Shown here one piece after another: positions 56,633 through 64,000 of a DNA stretch of 64,000 nucleotides. Below the pieces are notes generated by a model. The model was not told where the DNA came from. It made no database searches and saw only the letters and a list, made by a program, of their open reading frames with translations. Both the position numbers and the translations under genes were made by a program. Positions within the stretch are counted from its first letter, which is position 1; each line of letters opens with the position of its first letter. This DNA comes from Novosphingobium acidiphilum DSM 19966 (GTDB lineage Bacteria > Pseudomonadota > Alphaproteobacteria > Sphingomonadales > Sphingomonadaceae), in contig NZ_AUBA01000005.1 of the NCBI RefSeq assembly GCF_000429005.1, forward strand, positions 192,820-256,819, written 5' to 3'.

Positions 56633-56869
56633 GCTACGCCCGCTGTGCTGGCGCGGACTATACGGCTATCGGCGTATAGACTTGGGTTGCGGTCGAGATC
56701 TGCCCGACCGATCATGAGTTTTCGGCCGTTTGCGGTGGTGCGTGCCCGCAACAAGGGTGGAAAATATGCATCACACCACGCCGAAAATGCGCCGCACAAT
56801 GGTTTGCAACGACGCAATCGGTGCGAATCTGGCGGATATTTTTGCCGCACACCGGCGGCCGCGAACCGA

Positions 56870-57652
56870 TCAACCGGTGTGAAGGCCCCACACGGGATCA
56901 CCACAGGCCGTGCGTTCGGCCACATCGTACCAGCGCCACCCCAACACGCCGGTGTGGATAACCAGGCACACGCGGTCGCCCGGCGCAGAACGGCGAAACA
57001 GCCCCGATGGCGCGACGAAATCGGTGATGCCAAGGTCGGGCGCGTTGGCGAACACGAAATAGGGGGTATGCGATTTTCCGCCCGACACCCATTTGCGCGC
57101 AATCGTCACGCCATGCGCATCGGCCGGCCGCGATGGGCCGCCGGCATTGATCAGGGTCAGTGCGGACCAGCCGAGCAAGGCCCCGGCAATCAGCACGCCC
57201 AGCCAATTGCCGGCGCGCACATTGCGCACCACGTCGGGCCGCGCCGCCTGTGCGCTGGCATCGGCCATCGTTGCCAGCATGGCAAATCCCACCGCGCTGC
57301 CCACCGCCCAGCTGACAGGGCCGCGCCAATCGATCATGTGCCATTGCAGCACAGTGCCCAGGAACAGGACGACCGGCAGCGCAAACGTGCCCAAAACAAC
57401 GGTGTGGCCTTTTGGCCCATTCAGCAGGTAGGCGCCGTTGCCGAACAACACCATGACCAGCAGCACCCAGGGGGCAAGTGTCAGCAGCGCCAGGATGGCC
57501 GGATGCACCAGGGGCGCAAACAGCTGCAACCCGGCCACAACCAGCATGACCGCGCACACCGCCTGCACGACGATGTCGCGAATATTCTGTGTCCTGTCAG
57601 CGCCCCGCACCGGTGTATCAACGACCATCGCTTGCCCGCCCCGGCTATCCAT
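56870..57652 (-). CDS. Membrane protein of unknown function (about five TM helices)
   Basis: 260 residues. Five hydrophobic segments (IVVQAVCAVMLVVAGLQLFA; ILALLTLAPWVLLVMVLFG; VVLGTFALPVVLFLGTVLQW; WAVGSAVGFAMLATMADA; WLGVLIAGALLGWSALTLI) and a C-terminal ~80-residue soluble domain with THTPYFVFANAPD-like beta character and two cysteines. No family recognised. ATG 57652 or 57628 could start it. Divergent from the amidohydrolase gene, 69 nt away. Confidence 0.7.
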   Translation of the reverse strand: MDSRGGQAMVVDTPVRGADRTQNIRDIVVQAVCAVMLVVAGLQLFAPLVHPAILALLTLAPWVLLVMVLFGNGAYLLNGPKGHTVVLGTFALPVVLFLGTVLQWHMIDWRGPVSWAVGSAVGFAMLATMADASAQAARPDVVRNVRAGNWLGVLIAGALLGWSALTLINAGGPSRPADAHGVTIARKWVSGGKSHTPYFVFANAPDLGITDFVAPSGLFRRSAPGDRVCLVIHTGVLGWRWYDVAERTACGDPVWGLHTG

Positions 57653-57721
57653 TGACGACCCGTCGCCAACCTGTGCACGATGCTGTGCCCAACCCACCCC
57701 ATACACGCGGATTATTGCCCG

Positions 57722-59053
57722 ATGCCTAAGATGCTGTTGCTGGCCGCTGCTTGTGCCATTGCCCTGCCTGTCAGCGCCCTGCCCGTTGCGGCCGCGGCGG
57801 CCGAGACCGGTGCGATCGATGCCGTGATCGATCGCAACTGGGACGAACTCGACGCACTGTACCGTGATCTGCACAGCCATCCCGAACTGGGTTTTCAGGA
57901 AAACCGCACCGCCGCAATCCTGGCCGCGCGCATGCGCAAGCTGGGGTTCGAGGTCACCGAACATGTCGGCAGGACCGGGATCGTCGCGGTGCTGCACAAT
58001 GGCGCCGGCCCGGTGGTGATGGTGCGCACCGAACTTGATGGCCTGCCGATGGAGGAAAAGACCGGACTGGCCTATGCCAGCCGCGCCACCGCCACGCGCG
58101 AAGACGGCACCACGACGTTCGTTGCGCATTCGTGCGGGCACGACAATCACATGGCGGCATGGCTTGGCACGGCCCAGGCGCTGGTCGCGCTGAAACAGCG
58201 CTGGCATGGCACGCTGGTGTTCGTGGGACAGCCCGCCGAGGAAGAAGTGTCGGGGGCCAAGGCGATGCTGTCCGATGGGCTGTTCACGCGTTTTCCCAAG
58301 CCCGATTTCGGCTTTGCCGCGCATGTCGATCCCTCGCCTGCGGGCACGGTGCATGTCAAACAGGGCGCAACGACATCGGCGGTCGACACCATCCTGATCA
58401 CATTCAGGGGCGTCGGTTCACACGGATCGATGCCCGACAAGGGGATCGACCCGATTGTCGAGGCGGCGCATTTCGTGACCGACGTGCAAAGCGTGATCGC
58501 GCGCGAAAAGGACCCGTTCAAATTCGGCGTTGTCACGATCGGATCGTTCCACGCGGGATCGGTATCGAATATCATCTCCGACCATGCCGATCTGCAACTG
58601 ACCTTGCGCAGCTATGATCCCGATGTGCGCAAGGTGATCAATGCCGGCGTCGAACGCACCGCGCGCGCCGCGGCCGAAATGGCGCGCGCCCCTGCCCCCG
58701 ACATCAGCCACAGCTTCACGTCAAACCCGGTGATCAACGATCCGGCGCTGGCCGCGGCCACGGCCGCGCGGCTGAAATCGGCACTGGGCGATGACCGGGT
58801 GATCCTGGTGCCCGAAACCGGCGCAGGCTGGACCGCAAGCGAGGATTATTCCGAATTCGTTGGCGCAGGAATGCCGCATTCGGTCTATTTTGCCATCGGC
58901 GGCTATCCCCAGGCCACGATCGACCGCTTCAAGGCTGAGGGCAAACCGCTGCCGGTGAACCATTCACCGCTGTTCGCGCCCGACCACACCAGCGCGATCC
59001 GCACCGCGATCGATGTGCTGACGCTGGCCGTGCTGGGGGTAACCGGCGCCTAG
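57722..59053 (+). CDS. Exported M20-family amidohydrolase
   Basis: 443 residues with a signal peptide (MLLLAAACAIALPVSALPVAAAAA). The metal site is that of M20D peptidases/aminoacylases: LHSHPELGFQE, TELDGLPMEEKTG, SCGHDNHMAAW, GQPAEEEVSGA and the dimerisation-domain GVGSHGSMPDKGIDPI. The usual CGHDGHTA is CGHDNHMA here; the Cys, Asp and His ligands are kept. Likely hydrolyses N-acyl amino acids or related amides in the periplasm. Convergent with the glutamate-synthase-like gene; stop codons overlap at 59050-59053. Confidence 0.92.
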   Translation: MPKMLLLAAACAIALPVSALPVAAAAAETGAIDAVIDRNWDELDALYRDLHSHPELGFQENRTAAILAARMRKLGFEVTEHVGRTGIVAVLHNGAGPVVMVRTELDGLPMEEKTGLAYASRATATREDGTTTFVAHSCGHDNHMAAWLGTAQALVALKQRWHGTLVFVGQPAEEEVSGAKAMLSDGLFTRFPKPDFGFAAHVDPSPAGTVHVKQGATTSAVDTILITFRGVGSHGSMPDKGIDPIVEAAHFVTDVQSVIAREKDPFKFGVVTIGSFHAGSVSNIISDHADLQLTLRSYDPDVRKVINAGVERTARAAAEMARAPAPDISHSFTSNPVINDPALAAATAARLKSALGDDRVILVPETGAGWTASEDYSEFVGAGMPHSVYFAIGGYPQATIDRFKAEGKPLPVNHSPLFAPDHTSAIRTAIDVLTLAVLGVTGA

Positions 59054-60729
59054 ACCAGGCTCAGGCGGTCTTCATCGACCCTGCGAAAGGTATCGGCGCT
59101 GGCGGCATTCCACCATCGCGCCAGCATTGCGTTGTCGGTGCCGTCAACCAGTTCGCCGGTGCGCGCAAACGGATAGATTTCGTCGAACTGGCGCATTTCG
59201 GCAACGTTGATGCGTTGACGCAAGTGATAGGGGCGCAGGTCCGACGGACTGTCGAGCCCGGTGGCCACGATGATCTCGTGCAGTGCCTTGATCGTCGCGC
59301 CGTGAAACCGCGCCACGCGCTGCGCCTTGTCCTCGACCACCAGGCCGCGCTGCCGGGCGGGCGATTGCGTGGCAATGCCGGTGGGGCACAGGCCGGTGTG
59401 ACATTTGAGCGACTGGATACAGCCGATCGAAAACATGAACGCGCGTGCCGCATTGCTCCAGTCCGCGCCCAGCGCGGCATTGATCGCAACGCCCGCGCCC
59501 GAGGTGACCTTGCCGCTCGCGCCCAGCCGCACCTCGGCTTTCAGCCCGGCGCCGACCAGCGCATTGCGCGCAATCATCAGCCCTTCGCGCAAGGGCATGC
59601 CGACCCGGTCGGACAGTTCTTCGGGTGCCGCGCCGGTCCCGCCCTCGCCCCCGTCGATCACGATGAAATCCAGCCGGATCCCGGTCTTGAGCATGGCCTT
59701 GGACAGCGCAAAGACCTCGTGCGGATTGCCCACGCACAGCTTCAGACCAATCGGTTTGCCACCCGACAGTTCGCGCAGGCGCGCGGCAAATTCCATCAGC
59801 TCCACCGGCGTGGAAAATGCGCTGTGGCGCGCGGGCGACACACAATCCTGGCCCAGCGGCACACCGCGCGTTGCGGCAATCTCGGGGGTAACCTTGGCCG
59901 CCGGCAGGACCCCGCCATGGCCCGGCTTGGCCCCCTGGCTCAGCTTGATCTCGATCATCTTGACCGCAGGGTTTGCGGCATGGTCGGCAAATTGTGCCGG
60001 GTCGAAATGGCCCTTTGCGTCGCGACAGCCGAAATAGCCCGAGGCCACCTGCCACACGACATCGCCGCCGTGCTTGAGGTGATAGGGCGACATCGATCCT
60101 TCGCCGGTGTCGTGGTAGCACCCGGCCAGCTTTGCGCCCAGGTTCAGCGCTTCGATCGCGCGCCCCCCCAGCGCCCCGAAGCTCATCGCCGAAACATTCA
60201 ACCGCGATGCCGAATAGGGCTGAACGCACTGGCTTGATCCGACCATGACCCGCATCGCCGCATCGGCCTCGGGATTGGGCAGCATCGAATGCGCCAGCCA
60301 TTCATATTCGCCAGAGTAGACGTCCAGCTCGGTTCCGAAGGGATGCGCATCGGCATTGCCGTGCGCGCGGGCATAGACCAGATCGCGCTCTTCATGGCTG
60401 AACGGCCGGCCATCAAGATCGCCCTCCACCAGATAGGATCGCGAAAACGGCCGCAAACTTTCGAAAAACCAGCGTGCCCGGGCTGCGCCCGGAAAATTGC
60501 GCCGCAGGCTGTGCTCGGTCTGGGTCAGGTCGATCACCGACAGGATCAGCAGGCCTGCCGCCGCCGCCACAAGCACCAGCCAGGCACCCGATCCGGTCAG
60601 CGCCAAGCCCAGCACGGCAATGGCCGCGATCATCACCGCCACCCAGATCACCGCATTGCGCCGCAAGGGGTTGTCGCGCAGCAATCCCGCAAACAGACTG
60701 CCTGAATTCCCACCCGCCCTGTTGCGCAT
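59050..60729 (-). CDS. FMN-binding glutamate synthase family protein
   Basis: About 559 residues. Two N-terminal TM helices (VIWVAVMIAAIAVLGLALTG; AWLVLVAAAAGLLILSVIDL), then a glutamate-synthase central domain: NVSAMSFGALGGRAIEALNLGA, DTGEGSMSPYHL, FMN/2-oxoglutarate-site KPGHGGVLPAAKV and DGGEGGTGAAPEE, and the 3Fe-4S cluster cysteines in CIQSLKCHTGLCPTGIATQ. It lacks the glutaminase domain, so it is not a complete GOGAT; a membrane-bound oxidoreductase is likely. ATG 60729 has GGAG 6 nt upstream; ATG 60753 is possible. Confidence 0.9.
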   Translation of the reverse strand: MRNRAGGNSGSLFAGLLRDNPLRRNAVIWVAVMIAAIAVLGLALTGSGAWLVLVAAAAGLLILSVIDLTQTEHSLRRNFPGAARARWFFESLRPFSRSYLVEGDLDGRPFSHEERDLVYARAHGNADAHPFGTELDVYSGEYEWLAHSMLPNPEADAAMRVMVGSSQCVQPYSASRLNVSAMSFGALGGRAIEALNLGAKLAGCYHDTGEGSMSPYHLKHGGDVVWQVASGYFGCRDAKGHFDPAQFADHAANPAVKMIEIKLSQGAKPGHGGVLPAAKVTPEIAATRGVPLGQDCVSPARHSAFSTPVELMEFAARLRELSGGKPIGLKLCVGNPHEVFALSKAMLKTGIRLDFIVIDGGEGGTGAAPEELSDRVGMPLREGLMIARNALVGAGLKAEVRLGASGKVTSGAGVAINAALGADWSNAARAFMFSIGCIQSLKCHTGLCPTGIATQSPARQRGLVVEDKAQRVARFHGATIKALHEIIVATGLDSPSDLRPYHLRQRINVAEMRQFDEIYPFARTGELVDGTDNAMLARWWNAASADTFRRVDEDRLSLV

Positions 60730-60985
60730 GCCTGTCTCCGAAATGCGATCCATCGTGTCTTTGCGGCCCCCTGCCTCGGCGTTGCCGCGCAGGTTGTAAA
60801 GACCCGCTTATGCAGCGGGCATCCATATCGTGCGCCACGACAAAGTGCGACTTCCCAAAACATGGTTAAACCATCGCCACGCGCTCGTCCGCAGTGATGC
60901 GCGGCCATGTGTTAAGGCGCCTGCGACCTTGGCGGTGGCAGTGCAGCGCATGCCCACATCCGCCGGGCCAAGGGACCAAGCCGCG

Positions 60986-61525
60986 ATGAAAGTCATCATT
61001 TTCAATCTTCTCGAAGAAGTCGTGACAGGCGCCCACGGGGAACATGCCTGGGCCGACATGATCGAGGTGTCAGGGGTCAGCGGGGTCTATACCTCGCTGG
61101 GATCCTACCCCGATGCCGAAGTCCTGGCGCTGGTCGATACGGCGGCAACGCTGCTGGGACAATCCCATGCCGATGTGCTGCGCGGGTTCGGGCGCAGCGC
61201 GATGCCGCTGCTGGCCGCGCGCTATGCCCACATGTTCACCCCGCACCGCGATGCCCGCAGCTTTGTCGGCAGCGTCAACACGATCATCCATCCCGAAGTG
61301 CGCAAGCTTTATTCGGGCGCGGCGTGCCCGCATTTTCACGTCACCGACCACGAGGATGGCGCGCTGATCATCGGCTATCAATCGCCGCGGCATTTGTGCG
61401 CGCTGGCCGAAGGGTTTGTGCTGGGCGCATCGGACCAGTTTGGCGAGAGCGTGATGGTGGACCATCTGACCTGCATGATGGACGGTCAGCCGCTGTGCCG
61501 TCTGGCGGTGCGCTGGCTGCCATGA
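60986..61525 (+). CDS. H-NOX haem nitric-oxide-sensing protein
   Basis: A 179-residue sensor. Proximal haem ligand His102 (NTIIHPEVRKLY) and the propionate-binding YxSxR at Tyr131, Ser133, Arg135 (YQSPRHL) are at canonical positions. Residue 140 is Leu, not the Tyr that stabilises O2 in oxygen-binding members, so NO selectivity is expected. Cys138, His160, Cys163 and Cys171 match, one residue off, the zinc site reported for a Shewanella H-NOX. GGGA ribosome-binding site at 60972. Its stop overlaps the start of the c-di-GMP protein. Confidence 0.94.
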   Translation: MKVIIFNLLEEVVTGAHGEHAWADMIEVSGVSGVYTSLGSYPDAEVLALVDTAATLLGQSHADVLRGFGRSAMPLLAARYAHMFTPHRDARSFVGSVNTIIHPEVRKLYSGAACPHFHVTDHEDGALIIGYQSPRHLCALAEGFVLGASDQFGESVMVDHLTCMMDGQPLCRLAVRWLP

Positions 61526-63645
61526 ACATGCTGCCATTTCCGGTGCCCCCGGCGGACAAAGTCCAACTCGAACGGCTGGAACGCCAGTTGCTCCGCGAAC
61601 GCAAGGCGCGCCACGCCGCCGAGGCAATCGCCGAAAACGGCTTGCGCGAACTGTATGAAAGCAAACGCTTTCTTGCCCTGCTGCAGCGTATCACCGAACG
61701 CGCCAACCACGCCGAAACACTGACCGAGGCGATGGCGTTTGCGCTGGGCGAAATCTGCGCGGAAATGGGCTGGGATTTTGGCAATGCCTATCTAGTACGT
61801 TCGATGCAGGAGGCCGTGGCCTGCGACTGCTGGCACGTGGCCAATCCCGAACACCTGATGGCCTTTGTCGAAGTATCGCGCGACATCAGCTTTGCCCGCG
61901 GGGTCGGCTTGCCCGGCCGGGTGATCACCCAACCCCGCGCCCACTGGGTCAACGACGTGCGCACCGACGATAATTTTATCAGGCGCGAGGCGGCGATCAA
62001 TTGTCGTGTGGTTGCAGGCTGCGCGTTTCCGATCATGGCGGGCAGCGAAGTGGTTGCGGTTTACGAATTCTATGCGCGCAAAACGATCGAAGCCAGCGAA
62101 GTGGTGGTCGAAACCATTGCCCAGATCGGTATCCAGTTGGGCCGTGTTGCCGAACGCGAGCACGCGCGCGAGGCGCTGTTGCGCGATGCACTGCACGATC
62201 CGCTGACCACGCTGCCCAACCGCGTCCTGCTGAACGAACGCGCCAGCAGTGCCTTTGCGCGCCTGCCGCCAAAGGGCAAGGGCCTCGCCGTGCTGGTCAT
62301 CGATCTCGACGGGTTCAAGGGCGTCAACGACAAATTGGGCCACCATGCCGGGGATTGCCTGCTGGTGGCAACGGCGGCGCGCTTGCGCGATGCGATCGAC
62401 GATTGTGTCGGCGGGGAAAGCGTATGGCGCCCGTCGTCGGTCCGCCCCAAGGGCGCCGACCGCGCGCTGCGGACGCGTGCCACGCTCGCGCGCACCGGGG
62501 GCGACGAATTCGTGGTGCTGCTCGAAAACGTGACCGATGACCGGCTGCCCGAGGTGATCGCCGACGCGCTGCAGGCCGAACTGGCCCTGCCGTTTTCGAT
62601 CGGACGGGATGAAGTGGCGATCGGCGCATCGATCGGCATCGCCCGCAGCAATGCATCGTACCACGACTATGATGAAATTCAGCGCGACGCTGATCTCGCC
62701 ATGTACGAGGCCAAGGCGGGTGGTCGTGGCAAGACCGTGACGTTCACGCCATTGCTGGGTTCGGCGGTGCGCGATCGCATGGCGGTGGAACGCGATCTGC
62801 GCGAGGCGATCCGCGAAGACCAGTTCGTGCTGCATTTCCAGGCGATCCTCGATCTGTCTGCGGGCACGGTCGAAGGATACGAGGCGCTGGTGCGGTGGAA
62901 CCATCCGGAACGCGGCCTGGTCGCCCCGGGGGATTTCATCCCCACGGCCGAGGCCACCGGACTGATCATCTTCATCGGCGACTGGGTGCTGCGCGAGGCC
63001 TGCCGGGCGATTGCGCGGCTGCATGCACAACTGGCGCTTGGCACCGCACCCGATGCCGGAATGCCGTGGGTGGCGGTCAATATCGCGCCGCAACAGTTCC
63101 TGCAGCCCGACTTCATCCCCTATCTGCGCAGCGTCATCATGGAAACCGGGGTTCCGGCGCAGTGCCTGAAGCTGGAAGTGACCGAAGGCGTTGCCGTGCT
63201 CGATGCCGAACGCACGCGGCGGGTGCTGGAACAATGCCGCGAAATCGGCATTCGCGTCGGCCTGGACGATTTCGGCACCGGTTATTCGTCGCTGTCGTAT
63301 CTCCATTCACTGCCGTTCGACACGATCAAGATCGATCGTGCCTTTGTCGCCGCGATGGATCAGCCGAAAAGCCGCAAGATCGTGCGCACCATTCTTGACC
63401 TGGCGGCCAATCTTGAACTGACCGTTGTTGCCGAAGGCATCGAAACCGCCGACCAGCAGGCCGCGCTGACCGCGATGGGTTGCGGTATGGGTCAGGGGTT
63501 CTTGTTGAGCCTGCCGCTGGAGGAAATCGCCGCTTTCGACCTGCTGGCCGAGGGATCACCCTATGCCCGCGGCCGTGCCGCACGCCGCAGGTCGGGCGCG
63601 CAATCGTTCAAGCCCCGATTGCGCCCCATTCATTCGGGCCTGTAA
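61522..63645 (+). CDS. GAF-GGDEF-EAL cyclic-di-GMP enzyme, H-NOX partner
   Basis: 707 residues: N-terminal coiled coil (VQLERLERQLLRERKARHAAE), a GAF domain (~60-220), a diguanylate cyclase domain with an intact GGDEF at 326-330 preceded by a ~35-residue insertion (GESVWRPSSVRPKGADRALR), and a phosphodiesterase domain with EAL at 454-456, EVTEG, DDFGTGYSS and AEGIET. Both activities appear complete. ATGA-coupled to H-NOX, so NO binding should set the balance of synthesis and breakdown, as in Shewanella and Legionella systems. Confidence 0.94.
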   Translation: MNMLPFPVPPADKVQLERLERQLLRERKARHAAEAIAENGLRELYESKRFLALLQRITERANHAETLTEAMAFALGEICAEMGWDFGNAYLVRSMQEAVACDCWHVANPEHLMAFVEVSRDISFARGVGLPGRVITQPRAHWVNDVRTDDNFIRREAAINCRVVAGCAFPIMAGSEVVAVYEFYARKTIEASEVVVETIAQIGIQLGRVAEREHAREALLRDALHDPLTTLPNRVLLNERASSAFARLPPKGKGLAVLVIDLDGFKGVNDKLGHHAGDCLLVATAARLRDAIDDCVGGESVWRPSSVRPKGADRALRTRATLARTGGDEFVVLLENVTDDRLPEVIADALQAELALPFSIGRDEVAIGASIGIARSNASYHDYDEIQRDADLAMYEAKAGGRGKTVTFTPLLGSAVRDRMAVERDLREAIREDQFVLHFQAILDLSAGTVEGYEALVRWNHPERGLVAPGDFIPTAEATGLIIFIGDWVLREACRAIARLHAQLALGTAPDAGMPWVAVNIAPQQFLQPDFIPYLRSVIMETGVPAQCLKLEVTEGVAVLDAERTRRVLEQCREIGIRVGLDDFGTGYSSLSYLHSLPFDTIKIDRAFVAAMDQPKSRKIVRTILDLAANLELTVVAEGIETADQQAALTAMGCGMGQGFLLSLPLEEIAAFDLLAEGSPYARGRAARRRSGAQSFKPRLRPIHSGL

Positions 63646-63669
63646 TCCTCCCCCGTTGCGGGGGAGGAT
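63645..63669. terminator. Bidirectional GC hairpin between the c-di-GMP gene and etfA
   Basis: ATCCTCCCCC and GGGGGAGGAT are perfect 10-bp arms around GTTGC, in the 28 bp between two convergent stops. CCTCCCCC...GGGGGAGG hairpins of this kind recur between genes in sphingomonads (recalled), so it may also be a dispersed repeat unit. Confidence 0.65.
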
Positions 63670-63673
63670 GGGG

Positions 63674-64000
63674 TTACAGCTTGGCGGTGAGTTCGGGCAC
63701 CGCGGTGAACAGGTCGGCGACGAGGCCGAGGTCGGCGACCTGGAAGATCGGCGCATCTTCGTCCTTGTTGATCGCGATGATGGTCTTGCTGTCCTTCATC
63801 CCCGCCAGATGCTGGATCGCGCCCGAGATGCCGACCGCGACATAGATTTCGGGCGCAACGATCTTGCCCGTCTGGCCCACCTGGTAATCGTTGGGCACAT
63901 AGCCCGCATCGACCGCCGCACGGCTGGCGCCGATCGCCGCGCCCAGCTTGTCGGCCAAAGGCGTGATCGTTGCGGCAAACGTGCCGGCATCCTTCAGCGC
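63674..64000 (-). CDS. etfA: Electron transfer flavoprotein alpha subunit (3' part)
   Basis: The last 108 codons of etfA; the gene continues past the window edge. The FAD-binding C-terminal domain is unmistakable: GASRAAVDAGYVPNDYQVGQTGK, VAPEIYVAVGISGAIQHLAGM, INKDEDAPIFQVADLGLVADLF. With EtfB it carries electrons from acyl-CoA dehydrogenases to ubiquinone. Confidence 0.96.
   Translation of the reverse strand, partial: ALKDAGTFAATITPLADKLGAAIGASRAAVDAGYVPNDYQVGQTGKIVAPEIYVAVGISGAIQHLAGMKDSKTIIAINKDEDAPIFQVADLGLVADLFTAVPELTAKL

Noticed and set aside
59050..60729. Large subunit of NADPH-GOGAT
   Set aside because: Only the FMN/3Fe-4S synthase-type domain with two TM helices is present; no glutaminase or GXGXG C-terminal domain, and no gltD nearby.

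Overview
The window is high-GC, densely coded chromosomal DNA from an alphaproteobacterium, most likely a sphingomonad (Novosphingobium/Sphingomonas-like). The basis is gene-content style: many TonB-dependent, BBP2-type and OprB-type outer-membrane proteins, NodT-family efflux, a CoA-thioester catabolic gene set, and a GGGGGAGG-type intergenic hairpin of a kind common in that group. I see no rRNA, tRNA, IS element, phage or CRISPR. GC and codon use look even throughout, so this reads as ordinary chromosome with accessory catabolic and sensory modules.

Layout. 1-3.8 kb: an unrecognised partial ORF, HMG-CoA lyase plus a CaiB-type CoA-transferase (leucine/HMG catabolism), and an isoaspartyl methyltransferase. 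3.8-5.6 kb: a DUF3443 lipoprotein and DUF2844 exported protein pair. 5.7-16.1 kb (minus): a chromate transporter and a four-gene MdtABC/NodT-type RND efflux operon. 16.4-24.1 kb: thioesterase, small beta-rich protein, MarR regulator with tandem operators, thiolase-like protein, Lrp/AsnC regulator divergent from alanine dehydrogenase, and two outer-membrane proteins. 24.1-29.1 kb: ABC-F ATPase, LysR regulator, and a purine pair (adenine/adenosine deaminase plus an exported MTA/SAH-type nucleosidase). 29.3-37.3 kb: a complete kdp K+-uptake system, including a 29-residue KdpF, a further 27-residue membrane peptide, and KdpDE.

37.3-43.5 kb: a TetR regulator divergent from an aromatic amine dehydrogenase cluster (heavy chain, MauE, MauD, light chain with both TTQ tryptophans), two monohaem cytochromes c and an acyl-CoA ligase. 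Primary aromatic amines would be oxidised in the periplasm with electrons passed to cytochrome c. 43.5-49.2 kb: a tight minus-strand operon (OprB-like porin, MgtC-like protein, fused ABC permease, ABC ATPase with an AAA-associated C-terminal domain) divergent from a CsoR/RcnR/FrmR-family repressor, with a CsoR-type palindrome between them. This is my best candidate for a poorly described system. 49.3-53.8 kb: a photolyase-like flavoprotein with apparently permuted domain order, a COQ8/UbiB-like kinase and a TPR-sulfotransferase.

54-60.8 kb: a TonB-dependent receptor with a clear intrinsic terminator, a 5-TM unknown, an exported M20 amidohydrolase and a glutamate-synthase-like FMN/Fe-S protein. 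61-63.6 kb: an H-NOX nitric-oxide sensor translationally coupled to a GAF-GGDEF-EAL protein. The window ends inside etfA (minus strand).

Where a downstream start has the better ribosome-binding site or signal peptide, I moved starts inward from the longest open frame and say so in the entry.
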